Part shown: positions 43,211 through 52,579 of the stretch, in pieces
Layout: each line of letters begins with the position of its first letter
How positions within the stretch are numbered: position 1 is the first letter of the stretch
From: an uncultured Marivita sp.
Lineage (GTDB): Bacteria > Pseudomonadota > Alphaproteobacteria > Rhodobacterales > Rhodobacteraceae
Assembly: GCF_947488135.1 (NCBI RefSeq)
Contig: NZ_CANKYW010000001.1
Coordinates: forward strand, 992,001 to 1,056,000
DNA: 64,000 bases
Reading direction: 5' to 3'
The notes under the pieces: model-generated
The model's database searches: none
The model's input: the letters and a program-made list of their open reading frames with translations, nothing else
What the model was told of the DNA's origin: nothing
Position numbers and translations under genes: made by a program

Positions 43211-45271
43211 TCAGGCTCCCGACTGAGCAGCCCGCTGGCGTTTGGCTTTTTTCGTCTTGATGTATGCGTGAGCCTCCGCAAGGCGCTTCTCCAATGGATC
43301 CGCCGAATGCGGATTGGGTTCGCGGCCCTCCTGCGCCCGAAACCGTTTGATGCGCGGCCACAGTGTCAGCGCTTCTTTTTCAGTCATCTGGATGCGCTGA
43401 GAAATCATCGCGTCCTGGATCGTCTTCAAGAGTGGAGTGTCGAAGGCGCGCGACGCGACGTCGAAGCCTTCCTTGAACGGGTTCACGCTGTCGATCAGGT
43501 CGATATCCAGTTCACGGACATTCACGAATCGCTTCACCATGTTCATCAGGGACAGGTTCTCCGACGGCTCAGCGTCGTACTCCTCGCCCTCTTCAGCAAA
43601 TCCGCCCTCTTGCGAGGCGCGTTTCGCCATGCCGATCAGGTTCATCCGCGCGGCAAGGTCCTGGCGCACGGATTCCGTTTCGTCATCCGACAGGTTCTCA
43701 TAGGTCGTCTCGATGATATCCGTCAGCACCATCTGTGTGGCCACCTCGGGTGCCACGTCATCCGCAACAACGCGCCGGTCCATGGCTTGACAAGCCTTGG
43801 CGACGAGCTCGTTCATATCGTTCTCAACGATAGCACGGGCGCGAAGCGTCGGCGGTTCCATCAAGCCCCTTATACCGATATGCACCGTGCCGTCTTTCGT
43901 CGTCTCCACAGGCGCGCGGATATCGCCGTCTTCACGTCGATAGAACTTGAAGTTGGGCGCGAGCACCTGCTCCATCAGCATCGCACCCGAAATCGCCTTG
44001 AGCATGTCGTTGACCGCGTCCGCCACGACCGTGGTTTCCACGCCAGGTTCAGCGACCAGGTTGGTGAACTGGGCGTGGGGCTTGCCAGGTGCATCGCGGG
44101 TGGCGCGACCAATGATCTGGACAATCTCCGTCAGCGAATTCCGATAGCCGATGGTCAGCGCATGCTCGCACCATGGCCAGTCAAACCCCTCCTTGGCCAT
44201 GCCGAGGGCAATGATGATGTCCACTTTGGCCCGATCCGCTTCGTCGTCTCGCTTGCCATCCGAGCCCTTTGCCTCCGCCTGCAACGCGGCCTTGACGCGC
44301 GAGCGCCCGTCGCCGTCATCCACGAGGTCAGCGATCTTCAGAACCTTGCCGTCCGAGGCGCGTTTCACCAAATCGAACCCGGTGTCCGGATCACGGCCCA
44401 CATGCTCGCCAATCGCGCCCATGATCAAACCGACCTCGTCATGCTTCTCGCCAAAGGCTTCCGCCGATCCACGGTGCGGGATATGGATGATCGTCTTGCG
44501 GTCGGTGTCGAGCACATCGGGGATCGCCGAGATATACCGCCCCCGATAGAACGAGTAGGAAATCCCCAGCGACTTCAGGTGCTCATACCCTTCAAGCTGC
44601 TCATAGTAGCTGTAGGTAATGGACTTGAACCGCGCCTCATCCTCGGGGCGCAGAACCGGTACGCTGTCGCCCCGAAAATAGGAGCCGGTCATCGCCATCA
44701 CGTGGGCCTTCTCGCGGGTCAGCAGCTTGCGCAGGATCTCCCCAAGGCGGTTGTCATCGGCTGCCGCAACGTGGTGGAACTCGTCGATAGCGATCATGCA
44801 ATCGTCAAAGGCCTCTACGCCGCGCGCTTTTTCGATGGCGTCGAAGGCAAACCGGAATGTGGCATGGGTGCATACGATGACGCTGGCGTCGCTGTCTATG
44901 AAGGCCTCAAACGCCTTCACTTTTTGCGATTTCGCCATGCCGTCCTCGCCCGACAGGCAGAGGTTCCATTGCGGCTTCACTTCCCAATCGGCCCAGAACC
45001 CGTAGGAGGTCAGGTCGGTTGAGCGGAATGAACTGCCGATGGAGGTTTCGGGCACCGCGACGATCACCTTTTTCACGCCCTGGTTTTCCAGCTTGTCGAG
45101 CGCGAGGAACATCAAGGCACGGGACTTGCCCGCCGCCGGGGGCGCCTTCAACAGCAGGAACTGTGCGGCGCGTGCCTCGTAAACGCGGGCCTGCATCGGG
45201 CGCTGGCCGAGGCTGTTCGTCTTGGAGTCCGCCCCGGAATGGCCATAGGTCATACGCACAAGATCAACCAT
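43211..45271 (-). CDS. DEAD/DEAH-type helicase of a restriction-like module (YeeB-like)
   Basis: A 686-residue superfamily 2 helicase. Walker A is APPAAGKSRAL (about 43-53), motif II DEFHH (163-167), motif III MTGSYF, and the C-terminal RecA lobe carries ALGMAKEGFDWPW and IVQIIGRATR (motif VI). The acidic C-terminal third has no recognised domain. It starts directly next to the methyltransferase stop, so both are co-transcribed. It probably translocates DNA for the associated nuclease; specificity unknown. Confidence 0.8.
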   Translation of the reverse strand: MVDLVRMTYGHSGADSKTNSLGQRPMQARVYEARAAQFLLLKAPPAAGKSRALMFLALDKLENQGVKKVIVAVPETSIGSSFRSTDLTSYGFWADWEVKPQWNLCLSGEDGMAKSQKVKAFEAFIDSDASVIVCTHATFRFAFDAIEKARGVEAFDDCMIAIDEFHHVAAADDNRLGEILRKLLTREKAHVMAMTGSYFRGDSVPVLRPEDEARFKSITYSYYEQLEGYEHLKSLGISYSFYRGRYISAIPDVLDTDRKTIIHIPHRGSAEAFGEKHDEVGLIMGAIGEHVGRDPDTGFDLVKRASDGKVLKIADLVDDGDGRSRVKAALQAEAKGSDGKRDDEADRAKVDIIIALGMAKEGFDWPWCEHALTIGYRNSLTEIVQIIGRATRDAPGKPHAQFTNLVAEPGVETTVVADAVNDMLKAISGAMLMEQVLAPNFKFYRREDGDIRAPVETTKDGTVHIGIRGLMEPPTLRARAIVENDMNELVAKACQAMDRRVVADDVAPEVATQMVLTDIIETTYENLSDDETESVRQDLAARMNLIGMAKRASQEGGFAEEGEEYDAEPSENLSLMNMVKRFVNVRELDIDLIDSVNPFKEGFDVASRAFDTPLLKTIQDAMISQRIQMTEKEALTLWPRIKRFRAQEGREPNPHSADPLEKRLAEAHAYIKTKKAKRQRAAQSGA

Positions 45272-47959
45272 TTACGCGGCCTCTTCCTTTTTCAGCTTCT
45301 CGATCCGCGCGGCATAGAGCTTGAACAGCCGCTCCAGCCGTTCGGTATCGTTGCGGAACGGACGCCCGATGTACATCGTTTCCAGCAATTCGTCATTCTG
45401 GCGGTGCACCTCGCGCAGGTCGTCCGGCATGTCGTCGGGGTCGTACAGCTGCGCGATGGTCTTGGGGTGGTGCATGTAGCGTGTCTTGAGGATCGCGCGT
45501 GCGGACGCGTTCAGAGCCTCCAGTTGATCCTCGGTGAAGCGAGGTACAGGAAAGGTGTTCCAGCCAAGCGTGTTGGAATACCGGAAGTCCGATTTCAGTT
45601 TGCCGCAGACCGTTCCGATCCAGACCAAATGAAGGCGCGAGGCGATCAGTGCGAGGCACCATTCAGGTGCGTCGGAGATGACGTTGTTGAGGTCTGACGA
45701 AATCGTATCCGGACCAACCCTGTCTACAGGTAGATAAGGCCTGCGCTCAGACGTTACTCTCGGCACAAACAATGACGGACGACCCGGCTGAACTCGAATT
45801 TGATCGAATTCAAACGGTCGCTCGGCCATCTTCTGAGTTGGAATCTTTGAACTTGCCAGTCTGAACTGTCGTACGCTTTCAATGCGATCTCGAATTGGCG
45901 GGATCTCATTGGCGCGGGGATAGTCGGTTTCTGAAATCCACAGACAGTACCTTGTCTCGCCCCTGACGATTTCCTGAGAACCCATGTACCTGAAAATAAA
46001 GCGTTCGGCCTCTGGGTGTTCTCCCAGAATCTTTTCGCGATCTTCTATCGAGAGTATTAGACCACCGCCGTCAGCAGGCTTGTTGCCATAGTCCATGAAA
46101 GGCAGATCGAACAGGCTTCGACTTGCGGTACCGACAAAAACCTCCGGCGCGGCAACAAGATATGAATTGATGTTAGTGACTTCTGCCCCCAACCCGTCCA
46201 CAAACAAGCGCTTAATAGCGTTTGATCTACGCTGAATGCCAACAACTGAACAAATCACAGCCGCGTTCGCGGCCGCGTTGTTGCGCCATTTGAAGTCCTT
46301 ATGTGCGAAAAAAATCTCGAGCTGATCTTTCAAGACATGCGGCCATAGCGCAGCAACCGAGTATCCTTGGCAAATTGAGTTGGTCGCCACGAAAGCGGCC
46401 CGCGCGTCCTTGTTTTCGAGGTAGCGGGATGCTTTGAAAAACCATGCCGCAACGAAATCAAAGGCAGCATAATTCTGGACATGGTCTGCGAAGACATAAG
46501 CCAGATCAGCCTTCTGTTCCTTTGTCTGGTATGTCGACCCAAGGAAAGGCGGATTGCCTGCTATGAAGACCTCTCCTTCATCCCTCGGTGGCGGACACAC
46601 CGCTCCCCAATCAAGCCGCAACGCATTGTCGCAAACGATGTTCCCGCCATCTCGCAGGGGTAGAGCTGGTGCGGTGTTTCCGAATATCTCGCCGAAGCGA
46701 GCATTGGCCTGATACTCCGCGATGAAGAGCGCCAGCTTGGCCGTCTCCGCAGCGAAATCCGTGATCTCGATCCCGTAGAAATTCGCCAGCCGCACGCCAG
46801 AGAACATCTGCGCCGATGCCCCGCCATCCAGCTGTGCCAGACGCTCCAGAACGCGCATTTCCCGGGCACGAAGCTCGCGATAGGCGACGACAAGGAAGTT
46901 TCCCGATCCGCAGGCCGGGTCGAACACCCGGATCCCCTCGATCCGTTTGAGCACGCGCGCCAGCCCCTTTCGGCTATCGGCGGCCTTCTCGATCTGCTCA
47001 TCGAGATCGTCGAGGAATAGCGGCCCTAGCACCTTCAGGATGTTCGGCACCGAGGTGTAATGCATCCCAAGTTCGGACCGTTTGTCCGGATCGGCGACCG
47101 ACTGGATCATGGACCCGAAAATGTCCGGGTTGATTTCTTGCCAATCGAGCTGGCAGGCGTCCTGAAGGTAGCGATAGGCCCCGCGGTCGAATTTCGGCAC
47201 ATCCAGTGTATCGGCGAAAAGTCCGCCGTTCACGTAGGGAAAGGCGTCAGCCCAAGCCGGCAGGTCCTGACGCTGGCCGTCGGGGAGATTCATCGCGGCG
47301 AAGGCCGACGCGATGCAGGACTGCGCTTCTTCCCCCTTATCGCCCGCATGGGTGAAGATGAGACGTGAAAACAGGTTGTCTTCGAAGATCCCCACGTCTT
47401 CTGCGAACATGCAGAAGATCAGCCGAGTCATCAGCTGGTTCAGATCATGCCGCCGTTCGGGTGTCTTCCAGTCCGGGTTCTTCTTGAGAAGCGCATCATA
47501 GAGCTTGGCCAGTCGTCCGGCCGCCTTGACGTCGACCTCGTTCTCCTCCGCCGCCTTGTAGCGCGACATGCCAGCCGCTGGCAGGAAGAACCCGAAGTGA
47601 TGATGCAGGTCGGCGAACTTGATGTGCAAACTGTCGCCCGAAGCGACATGTTCGGCGGACAGGTCAACGCCGTCGGTCGCCAGAAGGATCGCCGGTTTGT
47701 GGGTGGTGGTCTTCTTGTCCGACCGGATCATTGACAGGCCCTGGTCCACCGCGCCCGGGTCGGTCACCATGGCGTAGAACTTGCGGTTCATAAGGACCGC
47801 GCCGGGCACCTTCGATTTGTTGATCGTCCCACTGCGTAGCTTTGAAACCGTGGCTTGCGGACTTCCCATGGCGGCGGCGAACGCAAACGGGAACTCGCCG
47901 CCGTCGAACGGGCGGCTTGCGATTTCTTCCAGGGCGTCTGCGATTTCTGTCGGGTTCAT
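45272..47959 (-). CDS. N6-adenine DNA methyltransferase of a restriction-like module (YeeA-like)
   Basis: An 895-residue class I DNA methyltransferase. The SAM motif is FDPACGSGNFL (346-356), the N6-adenine catalytic motif is AGNPPFLGS (NPPF at 469-472), and a central helical spacer (MTRLIFCMFAEDVGIFEDN; DIFGSMIQSVADPDKRSELGMHYTSVPNILKVL) and a C-terminal target-recognition half (LHLVWIGTVCGKLKSDFRYSNTLGWNTFPVP) are typical of the large MmeI/YeeA-type enzymes. The N-terminal 170 residues (EFPFAFAAAMGSPQATVSKLRSG) are not the MmeI nuclease domain, so cleavage would have to come from the partner genes. The start follows GGACCTTAC on the minus strand. Confidence 0.82.
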   Translation of the reverse strand: MNPTEIADALEEIASRPFDGGEFPFAFAAAMGSPQATVSKLRSGTINKSKVPGAVLMNRKFYAMVTDPGAVDQGLSMIRSDKKTTTHKPAILLATDGVDLSAEHVASGDSLHIKFADLHHHFGFFLPAAGMSRYKAAEENEVDVKAAGRLAKLYDALLKKNPDWKTPERRHDLNQLMTRLIFCMFAEDVGIFEDNLFSRLIFTHAGDKGEEAQSCIASAFAAMNLPDGQRQDLPAWADAFPYVNGGLFADTLDVPKFDRGAYRYLQDACQLDWQEINPDIFGSMIQSVADPDKRSELGMHYTSVPNILKVLGPLFLDDLDEQIEKAADSRKGLARVLKRIEGIRVFDPACGSGNFLVVAYRELRAREMRVLERLAQLDGGASAQMFSGVRLANFYGIEITDFAAETAKLALFIAEYQANARFGEIFGNTAPALPLRDGGNIVCDNALRLDWGAVCPPPRDEGEVFIAGNPPFLGSTYQTKEQKADLAYVFADHVQNYAAFDFVAAWFFKASRYLENKDARAAFVATNSICQGYSVAALWPHVLKDQLEIFFAHKDFKWRNNAAANAAVICSVVGIQRRSNAIKRLFVDGLGAEVTNINSYLVAAPEVFVGTASRSLFDLPFMDYGNKPADGGGLILSIEDREKILGEHPEAERFIFRYMGSQEIVRGETRYCLWISETDYPRANEIPPIRDRIESVRQFRLASSKIPTQKMAERPFEFDQIRVQPGRPSLFVPRVTSERRPYLPVDRVGPDTISSDLNNVISDAPEWCLALIASRLHLVWIGTVCGKLKSDFRYSNTLGWNTFPVPRFTEDQLEALNASARAILKTRYMHHPKTIAQLYDPDDMPDDLREVHRQNDELLETMYIGRPFRNDTERLERLFKLYAARIEKLKKEEAA

Positions 47960-48130
47960 GTAAGGTCCGCGGATAAACTCATGCGAATCTTACATAAAAC
48001 CAAGGCGAATGGCGACACGACTTTGTCCGAGTTCGCATAGGTTCTCACTCGTAGTTCGTATCAGCAGCTCTGTGAGATGTTCGTTCACTGCAGAAGCAAC
48101 TCGCGTCAATGCCCGAAACCGGCAGCGCAT

Positions 48131-48553
48131 TCACTCTGAGTGCTGAGCGCTATGGGTGTCGCGGGACAGCTCCTTGGTCAGGGTTGATCCCTTCGCCAAC
48201 CGCCGCGCCAGCGTCCCAACGAACCCGCCGTACCGCTCCTTCCCCTTCGCCTTAGCCGCTGCGTAGGTGTCATCGGGCAGCGGCGGCGTTGTCGTCAGCC
48301 AGAAGCGGACGAACAGCGCCAGCGCCTCCGTCGTGATCTCCTGATCGCGTTCCAGCCGCTCGAGCGATCGGGTCAGGCGGTCCAGCCTACGGACGATCGC
48401 GGCCTCGCTCTGTTCGGCGCTGTCTGGGGAGAGGAAGGACGCCAGCGCCGCCTCGATGACTTGGGTTTTGGGGACGCGCCGCCGCGCGGCCAGTGCGTCG
48501 ATTTGATCGAAGAGGGCTGCGTCGACATAGGCGGTGATCTTGGCTTTCTTCAT
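48131..48553 (-). CDS. CopG-type ribbon-helix-helix protein next to traG
   Basis: A 140-residue protein: ITAYVDAALFDQIDALAARRRVPKTQVIEAALASFL is a ribbon-helix-helix DNA-binding domain, followed by a coiled-coil segment (AIVRRLDRLTRSLERLERDQ) and TTPPLPDDTYAAAKAKGKERY. Such CopG/TraD-like genes regularly stand between traG and trbB in this type of element and may control transfer or aid relaxosome formation. The defence-like three-gene block is inserted between it and trbB. Confidence 0.82.
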   Translation of the reverse strand: MKKAKITAYVDAALFDQIDALAARRRVPKTQVIEAALASFLSPDSAEQSEAAIVRRLDRLTRSLERLERDQEITTEALALFVRFWLTTTPPLPDDTYAAAKAKGKERYGGFVGTLARRLAKGSTLTKELSRDTHSAQHSE

Positions 48554-48562
48554 GTCGTCACC

Positions 48563-50557
48563 TCACAGTTCGATGCCGTCGTCCGGATCGAGGGCCGCTT
48601 GACGCGCGACGGTGCGGAAGCGGGTCTGCATGGCACGGGCGCGTTGGGCCTCGTCGTCGGGTTCGTCTTCGAGGGCGGCGAATTCCTCTCGCGGGAACGG
48701 CAACTCAGGCGCCACATCCTCATGTTCTGGGATTTCAGGCTCTCGTCGGATGCCACCATCCCCGTCGTCAGCGGGCTTTTTCGTGGCAGCTTCTTGGGGC
48801 GGTGCGACTGGCTGAAGACTGCTCCAATCGTCTGATCCCGCAGGGCTGACGGGTGCAGATCCTCCGACGATAGGCGGCTTTTGGATTCTCGCCGTCAGTT
48901 GCGCATCGCGGAAGTACCGCACTTTTTGTGCCCGGATCGGGGCCGCACCCGACACGAGGATGATTTCGTCATCGGGCGGCAACTGCATGATCTCACCGGG
49001 CGTGAGCAAGGCGCGGGCGGTTTCCTGGCGCGAGACCATCAGATGCCCGAGCCAAGGTGACAGGCGGTGCCCTGCATAGTTCTTCATCGCGCGCAGTTCG
49101 GTCGTGGTGCCGAGGGCGTCGGATAGGCGCTTCGCCGTGCGCTCGTCATTGGTCGCGAAAGCCACGCGGACATGGCAGTTGTCCAGGATGGCGTTGTTCT
49201 GGCCATAGGCCTTTTCGATCTGGTTCAGCGATTGGGCGATCAGGAAGGCCTTGAGGCCGTAGCCTGCCATGAAGGCGAGCTGGGACTCAAAGAAGTCCAG
49301 ACGTCCGAGGGCGGGGAATTCGTCGAGCATGAACAGAAGCCGGTGCTTGCGGTTGGTGTTGTGCAGGTCTTCGGTCAGACGGCGGCCTATCTGGTTCAGG
49401 ATCAGCCGGACCAGCGGTTTCGTGCGGGAGATGTCCGAGGGCGGAACCACGAGGTAGAGGGTGAGCGGCCGCGCATCCGAGACCAGATCATCGATCCGCC
49501 AGTCGCAGCGCCGGGTCACGGCCGCGATCACGGGGTCGCGGTAGAGGCTGAGGAAGGACATGGCCGTGGACAGGACGCCGGAGCGTTCGTTCTCAGATTT
49601 GTTGAGCAGCTCGCGGGCGGCCTGAGCGACAACAGGATGGGGGCGATCTCCGAGATGGGCAGTCCGCATCATTGCAGTCAGAGTGGCGGCGATGGGACGC
49701 CGCGGATCGGACAGGAAGGCGGCGACGCCTGCCAGTGTCTTGTCCTTCTCGGCATAGAGAACATGCAGGATCGCGCCGACCAGAAGGGAGTGGCTGGTCT
49801 TCTCCCAATGATTGCGCCGCTCGAGCTGGCCTTCGGGATCGACGAGGATATCCGCGATGTTTTGCACGTCCCGCACCTCGCGCTCGCCGCGGCGGACCTC
49901 GAGTAGCGGATTGTAGGCGGCGCTGGCCGCATTGGTCGGATCGAAAAGCAGGACACGCCCGAACCGCGCCCGCCATCCAGACGTCAGTTGCCAGTTCTCG
50001 CCCTTGATGTCGTGGACAATCGCGGAGCCGGGCCAGGTCAGCAGGCTCGGGATCACCAGGCCGACGCCCTTACCGGAGCGGGTGGGCGCGAAGCATAGCA
50101 CGTGTTCCGGACCATCATGCCGGAGGTAGCGCTTGTCGAGACGGCCCAGTACGACCCCGTCTTCCGCGAACAGCCCAGCGTCGGTGATATCCTTGGGGCT
50201 TGCCCATCTGGCCGAGCCATAGGTTGTCACATCGCTTGCCTCACGCGCCCGCAGGACGGACAGCAAGATCGCGACGGCAATGGCGGCGATCCCGCCTGCG
50301 CCTGCGATCGCGGCTCCTTCCATGAAGACGCGGGGCGCGTAGGCGTCGTACCAGTACCACCAGGTGAAGACCTGCCACGGGCGATAGATCGGCAGGCCGA
50401 AGAGGGCGGTGAGAGGCGCGCCAAGCTGGGGTTGGAACCCCAGACGAAACGCGACCCACTGCGTCGCTGCCCAGACGAAGAGCAGCGCCACGATGCTGAC
50501 GATGAGGATCTGGCCCCAGAGGATCTTGGTGGCCGATGACGTGTCCTGACGGCTCAT
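48563..50557 (-). CDS. traG: Type IV coupling protein TraG (VirD4-like)
   Basis: About 664 residues. Two or three N-terminal membrane helices (about 12-35, 75-105), then VTTYGSARWASPKDI, Walker A CFAPTRSGKGVGLVIPSLL, Walker B LLFMLDEFPALGRLDFFE and FLIAQSLNQIEKAYG. It brings the relaxase-DNA complex to the secretion channel. The start at 50,557 (MSRQDTSSATK) follows AAAGGA; the long in-frame extension to 51,118 lies inside the relaxase gene. The C-terminal tail is acidic. Confidence 0.94.
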   Translation of the reverse strand: MSRQDTSSATKILWGQILIVSIVALLFVWAATQWVAFRLGFQPQLGAPLTALFGLPIYRPWQVFTWWYWYDAYAPRVFMEGAAIAGAGGIAAIAVAILLSVLRAREASDVTTYGSARWASPKDITDAGLFAEDGVVLGRLDKRYLRHDGPEHVLCFAPTRSGKGVGLVIPSLLTWPGSAIVHDIKGENWQLTSGWRARFGRVLLFDPTNAASAAYNPLLEVRRGEREVRDVQNIADILVDPEGQLERRNHWEKTSHSLLVGAILHVLYAEKDKTLAGVAAFLSDPRRPIAATLTAMMRTAHLGDRPHPVVAQAARELLNKSENERSGVLSTAMSFLSLYRDPVIAAVTRRCDWRIDDLVSDARPLTLYLVVPPSDISRTKPLVRLILNQIGRRLTEDLHNTNRKHRLLFMLDEFPALGRLDFFESQLAFMAGYGLKAFLIAQSLNQIEKAYGQNNAILDNCHVRVAFATNDERTAKRLSDALGTTTELRAMKNYAGHRLSPWLGHLMVSRQETARALLTPGEIMQLPPDDEIILVSGAAPIRAQKVRYFRDAQLTARIQKPPIVGGSAPVSPAGSDDWSSLQPVAPPQEAATKKPADDGDGGIRREPEIPEHEDVAPELPFPREEFAALEDEPDDEAQRARAMQTRFRTVARQAALDPDDGIEL

Positions 50558-50574
50558 GGTGATGTCCTTTCTGT

Positions 50575-52332
50575 TCAGAGGCTCAGCCCGCGCCTGCGCC
50601 CGAGGCTCCAATCGATCCCGCCGCCGGGCTTCATCGTGCCTGTGACGGTCTGGCCGAGATGGCGTTCGAGTTGCGGGGTCCAGGGGACGAGCGAGAATCC
50701 GAGGCCATCGTCGATCATGGCGAAGCGACCCGAGGCGAGATCGAGGCGTTGACGATACGTCCCTGCGACGGGTTCGCCCTCGGTTGGTTTGTGGTGGGGA
50801 AGCCCGGTTTGTGTGCTGAGGTCTTGAGCGATGGTGTCCAGTTCGCGGTTGCGCAGGGTGGCCAGCAGATCGCGGGTAAAGGTGACCCGCTGACCTTGCC
50901 GTCGGGCGAGGCCTTCGGCGACAAGGCGATCCGAGCGGCGTTCCAATGCCTGGCGAACCTCTGCGCCAAATCCAGCACCGCTCAACGGTGCGCGATCCCG
51001 GGCGAGTTGCAGGCGGTCGAGCCAGGTCGCGCCATTCGCCTCGATCTGGGCGGCCAGCGACAGATCGGATCGACCGACAAGCGACAGTTGCGGTGTCCCG
51101 TCCGTCTTCCCTGTCCAAAGCCGGGTTTCGACGATGCCACCTTGCGGCGTGTCGCCGGTCGCATCGAGATTCCGGAAGCGCAGGTGATGTACGCGACCGT
51201 CAACACCGTCGATGATCGCGTAGCCGGTCCCGGCGTGGTCATCATGAAAGCCGCGTTCCACGAGCCGCCCGAGGATCGGGGCGGTGGGCGTGCCTTCGAT
51301 GGCGAAATCACCCGCTGCGCGCTCCCGGTCGGCGCCCATGGCTCGGTGCATCCGTTTGATGATGTCGCCGCGCATCCCGAGCTCGCGCAGAGTGTCTTCG
51401 GCAGTCGGTTTCAACTCCCAGACGGCAGGGGCGATTTGTTCGGCCAGCCCGAGCCTCACCAGTGTCTGGGCACGCCCGATCATCAAGCGGCGCAGCTCCG
51501 GATTGCGGGGCTCCGGCGTGCCGCGCCGCAGGTCGGCGATGCCGGCATGATCATCCGCCAGGGATCGCAGGCCGCGGTCGAGATCGGTCCAGCGTTCCGC
51601 CGTGACCTGTGTTTCCAGGGCTTGGGAAATCTCCCGCTCGCTGCGGGGTCCCAGTTCCAGTTGTACGAGGTCTTCCGCGCGCGCCCGAAACCCCCGGCTG
51701 ATGTAGTCGCGCGAGATCACCAGGTCGCGGCCATCATCGGCTTTGCCCCGCACGAGGATGTGCACATGCGGATTGTCTGTGTTCCAATGATCGACGGCGA
51801 CCCAGTCCAATCTCGTGCCGAGATCCCGTTCGGCTCGGGCCATCAGATCCCGGGTGAAGGCGCGCAGATCTTCGAGATCGCCCGCGTCTTCCGGCGAGAT
51901 GATGAACCGGAAATGATGCCGGTCGTCTTCGCAGCGCGCCGCAAAGTCATCCCGGTCGAGATCACCACGTTCAGCCCCGAACAGATCGGCATCACGACCG
52001 TCCTGGCCGACGCCGTCGCGTTGCAGGTAGCCGAGGTGCTTGGCCATGGGCGCGGAGCGAAAGCGCTTGCCCTGGTGGCGCACGACGCGGGCCTTCACGA
52101 CAACGCGCCGGGAGGTGCGGGTCAGGCCCTTGGCGGTTCGGGCAAATCGTCCGCGCCCGAAAGACGTGTTGCCGGAACGCCTGCTGCCCCCGCCGATACG
52201 ATAGCCGGTATGTCCGGATTTCCGCGCGGCACGCATCACCTCGTTGATGAAGCGTGTCGGTTGCTTCGAGGTTCTGCCGCCGTCGCGGATACGTCCGGAG
52301 CGGATGCGCAGGTCATTGTCGCGCCGGGTCAT
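50575..52332 (-). CDS. Relaxase/mobilization nuclease (DUF3363, RlxS/VirD2-like)
   Basis: A 585-residue relaxase that nicks the transfer origin and stays linked to the transferred strand. The histidine metal motif is HWNTDNPHVHILVRG (about residues 180-195), preceded by HHFRFIISPEDAGDL and RDLMARAERDLGTRLDWVAVDHW. The C-terminal half matches DUF3363 (GHDDHAGTGYAIIDGVDGRVHHLRF-like region). The Tyr nucleophile is probably in the basic N-terminal part (HLGYLQRDGVG). ATG at 52,332 is preferred; a TTG 11 codons upstream is in frame. Upstream of traG with a 17-base gap. Confidence 0.88.
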   Translation of the reverse strand: MTRRDNDLRIRSGRIRDGGRTSKQPTRFINEVMRAARKSGHTGYRIGGGSRRSGNTSFGRGRFARTAKGLTRTSRRVVVKARVVRHQGKRFRSAPMAKHLGYLQRDGVGQDGRDADLFGAERGDLDRDDFAARCEDDRHHFRFIISPEDAGDLEDLRAFTRDLMARAERDLGTRLDWVAVDHWNTDNPHVHILVRGKADDGRDLVISRDYISRGFRARAEDLVQLELGPRSEREISQALETQVTAERWTDLDRGLRSLADDHAGIADLRRGTPEPRNPELRRLMIGRAQTLVRLGLAEQIAPAVWELKPTAEDTLRELGMRGDIIKRMHRAMGADRERAAGDFAIEGTPTAPILGRLVERGFHDDHAGTGYAIIDGVDGRVHHLRFRNLDATGDTPQGGIVETRLWTGKTDGTPQLSLVGRSDLSLAAQIEANGATWLDRLQLARDRAPLSGAGFGAEVRQALERRSDRLVAEGLARRQGQRVTFTRDLLATLRNRELDTIAQDLSTQTGLPHHKPTEGEPVAGTYRQRLDLASGRFAMIDDGLGFSLVPWTPQLERHLGQTVTGTMKPGGGIDWSLGRRRGLSL

Positions 52333-52579
52333 GGCCGCACTCGCTCGCAGAACATGCTGCCGCAAAAAATATAACTCAAAATCAGCACTTTAACTGAAGT
52401 CTTGCGGCATGCAGATTGGATGTGCCGCGCAAATCCTCGCAGAGAAACAACAGCTTGAGGTCCGCTTGCGGCACCTCTTTTATCTCGCGCTCTTTCTGTT
52501 GAGACCCTGCGCGTCGACCTTCTCCGGCACATTTCTGCGCCCGGGCATTCCAGACCTCGCCATGGTGCGATTCCGCGGA
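52333..52579. other. Intergenic region upstream of the relaxase, candidate oriT region
   Basis: 247 bases without a clear gene. They contain GTGCCGC (52,422-52,428) and its complement GCGGCAC (52,468-52,474), plus a further GCGGCAT at 52,404-52,410, so a stem around a 39-base loop could form. Transfer origins are often just upstream of relaxase genes and contain inverted repeats; no nic-site consensus was recognised. Confidence 0.3.

Noticed and set aside
43268-45022. 584-codon plus-strand ORF opposite the cargo helicase
   Set aside because: Antisense shadow of a gene with clear helicase motifs; no recognisable domains.
45272-47959. Type IIG restriction enzyme (MmeI-like, nuclease and methylase in one chain)
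   Set aside because: The N-terminal region lacks a visible PD-(D/E)xK nuclease domain and separate helicase and GIY-YIG partners follow.
50659-52374. 571-codon plus-strand ORF opposite the relaxase
   Set aside because: Antisense shadow; the minus strand carries the HxH relaxase motif and DUF3363.
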